The translations under genes were made by a program, and so were the position numbers. DNA of 64,000 bases from Iamia sp. SCSIO 61187 (lineage in GTDB: Bacteria; Actinomycetota; Acidimicrobiia; Acidimicrobiales; Iamiaceae): positions 4,406,001-4,470,000 of the forward strand of contig NZ_CP050948.1 in the NCBI RefSeq assembly GCF_019443745.1. Direction: 5' to 3'. Positions 57,836-64,000 of the stretch are shown one piece after another. The notes beneath the pieces are model-generated. The model saw nothing but the letters and a program-made list of their open reading frames with translations, did no database searches and was not told the origin of the DNA. Every line of letters starts with the position of its first letter. The stretch's first letter is position 1.

Positions 57836-57862
57836 CACGGATGGTGCCTGGCACCATCCGTG
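57836..57862. repeat. 27-bp dispersed palindrome, copy 6
   Basis: Perfect palindrome, 13-bp arms beginning CACGGATGGTGCC around one T, 11 bp after the clpP stop and 35 bp before the thioesterase start. Probably also the clpP terminator. Confidence 0.88.
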
Positions 57863-57897
57863 TCGCCCCGGGGGAGGCGGGCCGTACCCTGCCGGCG

Positions 57898-58725
57898 ATG
57901 AGCGACGATGCCGGCCCCGACGCCCTGTTCACCGTGCTCGACGAGGGGCGGGTCCGGGCGACCGAGCTGGCCCGGGGTCCGTGGGACCCCCGCGCCCTCC
58001 ACGGCGGGCCGGTGGCGGCCCTGGCCGCCCGGGGGCTCGAGCGGGCGCTCGCGAGCCACGCCGGTCCCGACGACCCCGCGTTCCGGCCGGTGCGTCTCAC
58101 CGTCGAGCTCGAGCGCCCCGTCGGGCTCGACCCCCTCACGGTCGCGGCCGAGGTCACCCGCCCCGGCCGGTCGGTGCGCACCGCCGAGCTCACCCTCCAC
58201 GACGAGGCCGGCCGGCGGCTGGCGCGGGCGACGCTGGTGGCCATCCGGGTCCGCCCCGAGCCGCTCGACCTCACCGGGGCGGTCCTCCCCGACGACCCGA
58301 CCCCGCCGCCGCCCACCGGCACCGCGGCCCCCACGTGGGTGACCGGCGGGGGCCCGGCGTTCCACAGCCACGCCGTGCGCCACTCGTTCGTCGCCGGGAG
58401 CTTCATGGACCTGGGCCCCTCCACGGACTGGATCCGCCTACGGGTCCCGGTGGTGGCGGGCGAGGAGCCCAGCCCGCTCCAGCGGGTGGCTGCCGCCGCC
58501 GACTTCGGCAACGGGGTGTCGGCCGCCGTCGCCCACGACAGCCACACCTTCATCAACCCCGACCTCACGGTGACGCTGGTGCGCGACGCCGTCGGCGAGT
58601 CCATCGGCATCGCGGCCACGACGCGGGTCGATCCCGCGGGCGTCGGCAGCACCGAGACGGCGCTGTGGGACGAGCGGGGCCGGATCGGCCTCGCCGTGCA
58701 GACGCTGGTGGTGGAGCCCCGCTGA
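57898..58725 (+). CDS. TesB-like thioesterase family protein
   Basis: A 275-residue protein with two hotdog folds of the acyl-CoA thioesterase (4HBT_3/TesB-like) type. Features are GPWDPRALHGGPVAALAARG, VELERPVGLDPLTVAAEVTR, SVRTAELTLHDEAGRRLARA in the first half and AAAADFGNGVSAAVAHDSHT, FINPDLTVTLVRDAVGESIG, GVGSTETALWDERGRIGLAV in the second. It hydrolyses acyl-CoA in related proteins; chain preference unknown. ATG at 57898. Confidence 0.86.
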   Translation: MSDDAGPDALFTVLDEGRVRATELARGPWDPRALHGGPVAALAARGLERALASHAGPDDPAFRPVRLTVELERPVGLDPLTVAAEVTRPGRSVRTAELTLHDEAGRRLARATLVAIRVRPEPLDLTGAVLPDDPTPPPPTGTAAPTWVTGGGPAFHSHAVRHSFVAGSFMDLGPSTDWIRLRVPVVAGEEPSPLQRVAAAADFGNGVSAAVAHDSHTFINPDLTVTLVRDAVGESIGIAATTRVDPAGVGSTETALWDERGRIGLAVQTLVVEPR

Positions 58726-58736
58726 GGGGCCCCGGG

Positions 58737-58997
58737 TCAGGCCCGGCTGGCGACGAGGTTCCGGCGCTCGGCCTCGCTCAGCCCACCCCAGATGCCGTGG
58801 TTCTCACGGATCTGGAGGGCGTACTCCAGGCACGGCGCCTTCACCGGGCACGTGCGACAGATCTCTTTGGCCCGGACCTCCCGGGCCGCCTTCTCGTCCC
58901 GCCGCTCGAAGCTCGACGGCGGATAGAACACGGCTGAGTGCGGACCACGGCAGGCTGCTCGCAGCTGCCACTCGTCCTCGACACGCTGTGCGCTCAC
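58737..58997 (-). CDS. WhiB-family iron-sulfur transcription factor
   Basis: An 86-residue WhiB-like protein. Four conserved cysteines, Cys16, Cys47, Cys50 and Cys56 (AACRGPHSA, EICRTCPVKAPC), bind a [4Fe-4S] cluster that senses oxygen, NO or redox. GIWGGLSEAERR is the turn followed by the basic C-terminal part. The spacing C-30-C-2-C-5-C is standard. GTG at 58997. It stands upstream, on the other strand, from the NfeD and ArsA genes, an arrangement recalling the WhiB4 locus of mycobacteria. Confidence 0.95.
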   Translation of the reverse strand: MSAQRVEDEWQLRAACRGPHSAVFYPPSSFERRDEKAAREVRAKEICRTCPVKAPCLEYALQIRENHGIWGGLSEAERRNLVASRA

Positions 58998-59055
58998 TAG
59001 CGACCCCTTTCGGGCTCACCCCCATCTGGCGGGGAGCCCAACCACGGAGGGATGC

Positions 59056-59074
59056 GGAGGCAGGACCTGCCTCC
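59056..59074 (-). promoter_or_regulatory. Short hairpin upstream of whiB-like gene
   Basis: GGAGGCAG (59056-59063) and CTGCCTCC (59067-59074) around GAC, 59 bp before the WhiB start. It may be part of the whiB leader or the nfeD end. Confidence 0.4.
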
Positions 59075-59174
59075 CTGGGCGGTTTTCGACCCTAGGACCG
59101 ACGTCACACCGGGACAAGGGAAACCTTCGCGAGCGCGACGTACGCTGCCGCGAGCGGCGACGACGACGGCGGCG

Positions 59175-60524
59175 CTACTCGGAGTGGCGCTCGCGGTGGT
59201 CGCGGGCCGCGCCCTCGAGCGGCTCGACCTCCAGCAGCAGGCCGTCGACCTCCACGACCCGCACCGCATCGCCGGCCGCCACCGGCGTCGCCCGGTTGGT
59301 GCGGGCCCGCCACGGCGCCCCCCGCACCCGCACGACGCCGTCGGGTGAGATCTCGGTGACAGCCTGGCCCTCCTCGCCGATCATCCACCCCCGGCCGATC
59401 GTCGGGGTGGAGAACCGGGTGCGGACCATGGCCGGCATGGCCCCGATCACGAAGATCAGCATCCCCACGATCCCGACCAGCAGGGTGATCCACGACAGCG
59501 AGAGCCCGTCGTAGAGGAAGAGCGAGCCGACCACCAGGGCGACCGTCCCGATCCCGGTCCACACCCGGGGCACGCCGGTCTGGACGTCGATCGAGTAGGC
59601 GACCACCGTCAGCACGAGGAGGGCGACGGCCCAGCCCCGGGCGGGCAGGGCGGCCAGCCCGTAGGCGCCGAGGATCGTGCACCCGGCGCCGACCACGCCG
59701 GCGACGCCGATCCCCGCCGTGAACAGCTCGAACACGATGAGGGCCAGGCCCGCCAGCAGGAGGAGGTAGGCGACCGCCGGGCTCGACACGGTGTGGAGCA
59801 GCTGGTCGGTGATGGGCAGCTTGGAGAACACCGGGATCGAGTCCCCGGCCACGGTGCGCTGGGGACGACCGTCCTCGTCCTCGACCACCTCGGTCTCCAC
59901 ACCGTCGAGGTCGATCAGGAAGGTGCCGAGCACGGGCGCCTCCCGCGCCGCCAGCCCCAGCTCGAGCGCGGTGTCGTCGTCGACCGTCCCGTCCTCGATG
60001 CGGTCCAGGTTCTGCCGGAAGGCCGGGGTGAACCGCTCGGGGTCGACGACCGGCTCCCCGAGGTCGCCGAGGCGGCTGCCCGGCGCCACGCCCACCTGGC
60101 AGGCGACGGCGGCGAGCTGGGCCACGCCCGCCGTCGCCCGGGTGCCCGAGGGCCCGACCCACACGGCGACGGGGACGTCGGCGGTCCGGACCCGCTCGAC
60201 CAGCTCGGCCACCCGGGCGTCGCTGACCACGGTCCGCTTGCTGTTGACCTGGAGCACCAGCCAGGAGACCTCGGCCTCCTCGGCGTCGTCGATGCTGCGC
60301 TCGACGAACCGGGCCAGGACGGGGTCGAGCAGACCGCTGACGGTGACCACGGCCAGACGGCCTCCCCCGGCCTCGGCGCGCTCGGCGCAGGGGGCCGGAT
60401 CGCCGTCCGGCTCCTGCTGGGCGGCGGCCGGGCCGCCCACCAGCACCGACAGGCCGAGGACGACCAGACCCAGCGCGAGCGCCAGAGCACCGGTCCGCCG
60501 GGTGGTGGTCGATAGCCTGCGCAC
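59175..60524 (-). CDS. NfeD-family membrane protein with degenerate ClpP-like protease domain
   Basis: A 449-residue membrane protein. Signal peptide at residues 10-40 (GALALALGLVVLGLSVLVGG). A ClpP/crotonase-type domain (about 50-230) with VAVWVGPSGTRATAGVAQLA follows; normally this reads GARAASAG with the catalytic Ser, but here Thr stands in its place. Four membrane helices (VAYLLLLAGLALIVFELFTA, TILGAYGLAALPARGWAVAL, VALVVGSLFLYDGLSLSWIT, GIVGMLIFVIGAMPAM) lead to an OB-fold tail (VVRVRGAPWRARTNRATPVA). NfeD proteins pair with stomatin proteases and affect membrane quality control. GTG at 60524. Confidence 0.87.
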   Translation of the reverse strand: MRRLSTTTRRTGALALALGLVVLGLSVLVGGPAAAQQEPDGDPAPCAERAEAGGGRLAVVTVSGLLDPVLARFVERSIDDAEEAEVSWLVLQVNSKRTVVSDARVAELVERVRTADVPVAVWVGPSGTRATAGVAQLAAVACQVGVAPGSRLGDLGEPVVDPERFTPAFRQNLDRIEDGTVDDDTALELGLAAREAPVLGTFLIDLDGVETEVVEDEDGRPQRTVAGDSIPVFSKLPITDQLLHTVSSPAVAYLLLLAGLALIVFELFTAGIGVAGVVGAGCTILGAYGLAALPARGWAVALLVLTVVAYSIDVQTGVPRVWTGIGTVALVVGSLFLYDGLSLSWITLLVGIVGMLIFVIGAMPAMVRTRFSTPTIGRGWMIGEEGQAVTEISPDGVVRVRGAPWRARTNRATPVAAGDAVRVVEVDGLLLEVEPLEGAARDHRERHSE

Positions 60525-60539
60525 CGAGATGCCTCCGAT

Positions 60540-61598
60540 GTGTGGACGACGGTGACGGACGCCGCGGGTGCGGACCCGTTCTTCACCGCGTCTCGGGTCG
60601 TCATCGTCGCCGGGAAGGGCGGAGTCGGCAAAACGACCGTCACCTCGGCGCTCGCCCTCGCCGCCGCCCGGCAGGGCCTGCGGGCGCTGATCGTCGAGCT
60701 GGAGGGCAAGTCGGGGCTGGCCTCCACGTTCGGTCGCGAGCCCCTCGACTACGACGAGGTCGTGCTGGCCGACGCCGACGAGACCGGCGGCGGCGAGGTC
60801 CGGGCCCGGACGCTCACCCCCGACGACGCCCTGATCGAGTACCTCGACGACGCCGGGCTGGGGCGCCTGTCGAAGCGGCTGGTGTCGTCGGGCGTGGTCG
60901 ACATGGTGTCGACCGCCGTGCCCGGTCTGCGCGACATCGTCGTCCTGGGCAAGGTCAAGCAGATCGAGCAGCGGATGGCCGCCGAGGCGCGCCGGCGAGC
61001 CGACCAGACCGGCACCGGCGACGCCGACGCCGACGCCGACGCGCCCGACCTCATCGTGATCGACGCCCCCGCCGCCGGCCACGCCATCACCTTCCTCCGC
61101 TCGGCCCGGGGCCTGATCGACGCCGTGCGGGTGGGGCCGATCCGCTCGCAGGCGACCGACGTCCAGCGGATGCTGTCCGACGCCGAGCGCACCCAGGTCG
61201 TGCTGGTGACCCTGCCGGAGGAGACCCCGGTCAACGAGCTGGTGGAGACGGCCTTCAGCCTGGAGGACGAGGTGGGGGTGAGCCTCGGCCCCGTCGTCGT
61301 CAACGCCCTCTACCCCGACGTCGAGGGCCTCGACGCCGACCCGGCCGAGGCTGCCGCCGCGGCCGGGACGTCGCTGCGGAAGGGCGAGGCCGCCGAGCTG
61401 GCCGCCGCCGCCGACTTCCGGCGCCACCGCATCGCCCTCCAGGAGGAGCAGCTCGCCCGTCTGGCCGAGGGCCTGCCCCTGCACCAGATCCGCCTGCCGT
61501 TCCTCTTCGAGTCCGAGCTCGACCCCGAGGGCCTGGCCGTGCTGGCCGACGCCTTCCTCGCCGGCCTGGCCGAGGCCCCGGTGGAGCCGACGTCGTGA
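60540..61598 (+). CDS. Get3/ArsA-type ATPase, subunit 1
   Basis: A P-loop ATPase of the Get3/ArsA (anion-transporting ATPase) group. The deviant Walker A has the signature Lys, VAGKGGVGKTTVTSALALAA. The central part has VELEGKSGLASTFGREPLDY and LIVIDAPAAGHAITFLRSAR. The length of 352 residues is usual for one half. The start may be GTG 60540 or GTG 60552 (VTDAAGADPFF). Its stop overlaps the second subunit by 4 bases. The pair resembles mycobacterial Rv3679/Rv3680, which form a complex. The true client or ligand is unknown. Confidence 0.88.
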   Translation: MWTTVTDAAGADPFFTASRVVIVAGKGGVGKTTVTSALALAAARQGLRALIVELEGKSGLASTFGREPLDYDEVVLADADETGGGEVRARTLTPDDALIEYLDDAGLGRLSKRLVSSGVVDMVSTAVPGLRDIVVLGKVKQIEQRMAAEARRRADQTGTGDADADADAPDLIVIDAPAAGHAITFLRSARGLIDAVRVGPIRSQATDVQRMLSDAERTQVVLVTLPEETPVNELVETAFSLEDEVGVSLGPVVVNALYPDVEGLDADPAEAAAAAGTSLRKGEAAELAAAADFRRHRIALQEEQLARLAEGLPLHQIRLPFLFESELDPEGLAVLADAFLAGLAEAPVEPTS

Positions 61599-62707
61599 GC
61601 GGGACCGTCGAACGGCTGGTCCCGGCCGACCTGGGTGAGCTCGTCGACCGGGCCGAGATCGTCATCTGCTGCGGCTCGGGCGGCGTGGGCAAGACCACCA
61701 CCGCAGCCGTGCTCGCCCTCCAGGCCGCCCGCGACGGGCGCCGGGCCGTCGTGGTCACCATCGACCCGGCCCGGCGGCTGGCCGACGCCCTCGGCCTCAC
61801 CGACATCGGCAACACGCCCACGACCATCGACGGTGACTGGGACGGCGAGCTGTCGGCGGTGATGCTCGACACCAAGTCGACCTTCGACGCCGTGGTGGTG
61901 CGCTACGCCGCCGACGACGACCAGGCCCAGCGGATCCTGGCCAACCGGTTCTACCGCAACATCTCCGGGGCCCTGTCGGGCACGCAGGAGTACATGGCCA
62001 TGGAGAAGCTCTACGAGCTCCAGGCCGACGCCGCCTTCGACCTCGTCGTGGTCGACACCCCGCCGACGCGCCACGCCCTCGACTTCCTCGACGCCCCCAA
62101 GAACCTGACCCGGTTCCTCGACCACCGGCTCTACCGCATCCTCACCGCCCCCACCCGGGGGGCGATGAAGGCGGTCAACCGGGTGGCCACCTCGTTCATC
62201 CGCCAGGTCACCAAGGTCGTCGGGGCCGAGGTCTTCGACGACGCCATCGCCTTCTTCCAGGCCTTCGAGGGCATGGAGGACGGGTTCCGGGAGCGGGCCG
62301 ACGCCGTGCTCGAGCTGCTCGACGACCCCCGCACCGCGTTCGTGCTCGTCGCCTCGCCCCGGCGCGACACGGTGGAGGAGGCGCGCTACTTCGCCGACCG
62401 GCTGGCGGAGTCGTCGATCCCCGTCGCCGGGCTGGTGGTCAACCGGGTCCACCCCCGCTTCAGCGACCAGCTGCCCGAGGGGCTGCGCGAGCGGGCCCGG
62501 ACCCTCGCCGGCACCGACCTGGGCGGGCTGTACGGGAACCTGGCCGACTTCGCCCTCATCCGCTCCCGGGAGGACGAGCACCTCGAGGGGCTGGCCGAGC
62601 AGGTCGCCCCCGCCCCGGTGGCCCGGGTGCCGTACCTCCGCTCGGACGTGCACGACCTCGACGGGCTGGCGGAGATCGCCACCCACCTGTTCTCGACGGA
62701 CGGCTAG
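61595..62707 (+). CDS. Get3/ArsA-type ATPase, subunit 2
   Basis: A 370-residue partner of the upstream ATPase. Its P-loop reads CCGSGGVGKTTTAAVLALQA; the signature Lys that normally comes before GGVGKT is replaced by Ser, so it may hydrolyse ATP only in the heterodimer. Other motifs are VVTIDPARRLADALGLTDIG, FDLVVVDTPPTRHALDFLDA and GLVVNRVHPRFSDQLPEGLR. GTG at 61595 overlaps the first subunit. The tail-anchored insertion signature cysteines of Get3 are missing. Confidence 0.88.
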   Translation: MSGTVERLVPADLGELVDRAEIVICCGSGGVGKTTTAAVLALQAARDGRRAVVVTIDPARRLADALGLTDIGNTPTTIDGDWDGELSAVMLDTKSTFDAVVVRYAADDDQAQRILANRFYRNISGALSGTQEYMAMEKLYELQADAAFDLVVVDTPPTRHALDFLDAPKNLTRFLDHRLYRILTAPTRGAMKAVNRVATSFIRQVTKVVGAEVFDDAIAFFQAFEGMEDGFRERADAVLELLDDPRTAFVLVASPRRDTVEEARYFADRLAESSIPVAGLVVNRVHPRFSDQLPEGLRERARTLAGTDLGGLYGNLADFALIRSREDEHLEGLAEQVAPAPVARVPYLRSDVHDLDGLAEIATHLFSTDG

Positions 62708-63285
62708 CGACGGTCCTCGACGAGGGCCATCAGCACCGCGAGGTCGGCGACCTCCTCGGTGGGCAGGACCAGCGCGTCCCCGGTGCTGGTGCGGAGCCGG
62801 ACCGGCCCGTCGGCCGGGCGCTCGATCCCCCTCACCTGGGCCCACGGCATGGGCGGGTGGGGGTGCACGAGCACGTCGTGGGCGTTGGCGGCGGCGACGC
62901 CGAAGTCGACCGAGCCCCCCACGCCGAGGACCTCGCGGGCCAACGCCAGGCGCACCTCGGCGCTGGCCCGGGCGGCGCGGTCGCACAGGCCGGCCAGCGC
63001 CGCGGCCCGACCGATGGTGCCCGTCGCCCAGCGGGTCCCGTCCTCGCCGAGGAAGGTCCACCGGGCGTCGCCCCCGGGGCCGTCGTCGGTGGTCCGGGGC
63101 GGGGAGCTGGTGAAGACCTGGGTGGTGGCGTGGGGCAGGACCAGCGTGCCGTCCCGGTCCTCGACGACCAGCCCGCCCTCGTGTCGGTGCGCGGCCCGGC
63201 CGGTGTCCTTGCGGCGGCGGAGACCGCCGAGGATCGGGGCCGACTCGATGCGCTCGCCGAGGCCGCGGTGCTCGCCCTCGTCCAC
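62704..63285 (-). CDS. Protein of unknown function
   Basis: A 193-residue protein, GTG start. It has a Gly/Arg-rich N-terminus (RGLGERIESAPILGGLRRRK), a beta-rich core (GGLVVEDRDGTLVLPHATTQ, WTFLGEDGTRWATGTI), a central helix with Ala/Arg (GLCDRAARASAEVRLALARE) and a C-terminal sheet (PVRLRTSTGDALVLPTEEVA). No motif or membrane segment is recognised. It ends 4 bases inside the convergent ArsA gene and lies 10 bp downstream of the STAS gene, probably one transcript. Confidence 0.7.
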   Translation of the reverse strand: MDEGEHRGLGERIESAPILGGLRRRKDTGRAAHRHEGGLVVEDRDGTLVLPHATTQVFTSSPPRTTDDGPGGDARWTFLGEDGTRWATGTIGRAAALAGLCDRAARASAEVRLALAREVLGVGGSVDFGVAAANAHDVLVHPHPPMPWAQVRGIERPADGPVRLRTSTGDALVLPTEEVADLAVLMALVEDRR

Positions 63286-63295
63286 GGGGCGCGGA

Positions 63296-63643
63296 TCAGC
63301 CGGCCGGGGCGGCCGTGAGGACGGCGGCTGCGCCCTCGACGGTCTCCTCGACCGGGACGAGCCGGTCGAAGCCGGTGGTGTGGAGCAGCCGGGTCAGCGT
63401 GGGCCGCCCGCAGGCGACGGCGACCTCGCCGCCGGACTCGCGCGTGCGGCGGATGCCGCCGATCAGGGCGCCGAGGCCGGCGGAGTCCATGAACGGGACG
63501 TTCGAGAGGTCGATGAGCAGGCGCGACGCCGTCGCCACCTCGCTCAGGACCTCGCGGAAGTCACCGACCGTGTACGCGTCGAGCTCCCCGACCGGACGGC
63601 ACAGGGTGTAGCTCTCGGTGGAGGCGACCTCGATCTCGAGCAC
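63296..63643 (-). CDS. STAS-domain anti-sigma-factor antagonist
   Basis: A 115-residue SpoIIAA/RsbV-like protein. The STAS fold is shown by YTLCRPVGELDAYTVGDFRE, RLLIDLSNVPFMDSAGLGAL (phosphorylatable Ser54 in DSAG) and RTRESGGEVAVACGRPTLTR, then LLHTTGFDRLVPVEETVEGA. Such proteins bind and inhibit an anti-sigma factor when unphosphorylated. The GTG at 63643 is used; longer frames run over low-complexity upstream sequence. No sigma or anti-sigma gene is in view. Confidence 0.92.
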   Translation of the reverse strand: MLEIEVASTESYTLCRPVGELDAYTVGDFREVLSEVATASRLLIDLSNVPFMDSAGLGALIGGIRRTRESGGEVAVACGRPTLTRLLHTTGFDRLVPVEETVEGAAAVLTAAPAG

Positions 63644-63844
63644 GGGAGTTGGGCTCCTGGTCCGGGGGCGGGCGGGTGGCTGGGGGCGGCTCCGCCGGAG
63701 CCCCTGCAGCCGGACGGCCAGCGTACCGGGCCGGGCGTCCCCCGCCCGGGCGACCACCGACCGGGCGTGGCCCACCCCGTCCGGTGAGCGGCACGCGGGG
63801 CGCGCCACGTGGAGGCCGACGGCACGCAGGGTTAAGGTCCGGCG

Positions 63845-64000
63845 GTGCCCGACCTCCGCACCGTGCTCCTCGCCACCGACGCCGACTGGATCGCCGACGA
63901 GGTCGACGCCGCCCTGGGCGACGACGACATCGAGGTCCTGCGCGTCCGCACCGGCGCCGAGGTGGTCGACGTGACCGCCGACCTCGAACCGGACCTGGTC
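63845..64000 (+). CDS. Response-regulator receiver domain (3' end cut by window edge)
   Basis: The first 52 codons of a receiver protein from the GTG at 63845: VPDLRTVLLATDADWIADEV, DAALGDDDIEVLRVRTGAEV and VDVTADLEPDLV. The strand-helix-strand rhythm and the end at LEPDLV, where the phospho-Asp strand begins, fit a CheY-like fold. The usual Asp pair at the N-terminus is DAD here. The output domain lies outside the window. Divergent from the STAS gene with 201 bp between. Confidence 0.72.
   Translation, partial: MPDLRTVLLATDADWIADEVDAALGDDDIEVLRVRTGAEVVDVTADLEPDLV

Noticed and set aside
1-64000. tRNA, rRNA, prophage or insertion-sequence genes
   Set aside because: No cloverleaf-like, rRNA-like, integrase or transposase sequence was recognised on either strand.

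Overview
The window comes from a very GC-rich (well over 70% GC) chromosome, almost certainly an actinomycete-phylum (Actinomycetota) bacterium. The evidence is frequent GTG starts, a WhiB protein, a GlnR-type regulator, both GSI and GSII glutamine synthetases, GlnE, a WS/DGAT acyltransferase, an F420-type (Ddn-family) oxidoreductase and many secreted proteins. The mix (form II carbon-monoxide-dehydrogenase-like operon, split Get3/ArsA pair, lipoproteins with acidic linkers) suggests the class Acidimicrobiia, for example Iamia- or Ilumatobacter-like, but that is inference. No tRNA, rRNA, CRISPR array, insertion sequence or prophage gene was found. Most long ORFs antisense to the listed genes are GC-skew shadows.

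Layout. 1-7.6 kb: a LysR regulator cut by the left edge, glnE, a biotin-carrier/carboxyltransferase fusion and a polytopic membrane protein. 7.6-17.2 kb: a minus-strand molybdenum hydroxylase operon in the order coxS-coxL-coxM-coxD-coxE-coxF/xdhC-coxG plus a Ddn-family oxidoreductase, with an alpha/beta hydrolase upstream. 17.2-26.3 kb: a FetAB-type ABC exporter, secreted DUF4214 and M15 peptidase proteins, a WS/DGAT, Hsp15, an HNH-like protein, a cysteine-rich unknown and a DksA-like zinc protein. 26.4-34.0 kb: an amidohydrolase, two GNATs, a Cys-less alkyltransferase-like protein, a frameshifted ATP-grasp gene, a maltose-acetyltransferase-like protein, HupE and a secreted thrombospondin-type-3 protein. 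34.1-39.3 kb: a nitrogen island with three glutamine synthetases (adenylylatable GSI, GSII, short GSI) and a GlnR-like regulator. glnE at the start of the window encodes the enzyme that would modify the first of these. 39.3-49 kb: RidA, an unusual 2Fe-2S/mini-molybdopterin fusion, an Fe-S group (IscA, SufR-like regulator, Mrp), a NarL-type two-component system and a glycosyltransferase. 49-64 kb: an aldehyde dehydrogenase/DUF779 pair under a palindromic operator, a coiled-coil plus small-protein cassette, an MBL/Nudix/FxsA operon, an ArsR/SRPBCC pair divergent from clpP with two matching operators, a thioesterase, WhiB, NfeD, a Get3/ArsA pair, a STAS protein and a response regulator cut by the right edge.

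The most unusual signal is a set of dispersed palindromes. A 27-bp element with core GGTGCC-W-GGCACC occurs seven times counting the copies in 5563-57862 listed below, mostly at gene ends. One copy lies in frame inside the coxD ATPase gene, just before Walker B. A second, frameshifted and degraded copy of that same coxD segment, still carrying the palindrome, lies 24 kb away between two glutamine synthetase genes. Related palindromes with core GGGGTC-W-GACCCC and a pair of 48-bp repeats accompany them. This looks like a REP-type mobile repeat system acting on coding DNA; the transposase, if any, is outside the window.

Regulatory logic visible in the sequence: paired TGTGAAC direct repeats at 11-bp spacing upstream of glnII and of the short glnA, next to the GlnR-like gene; two GCAACC-N4-GGTTGC palindromes in the ArsR/SRPBCC-clpP promoter region; and one CTTGACC-N4-GGTCAAG palindrome upstream of the aldehyde dehydrogenase.
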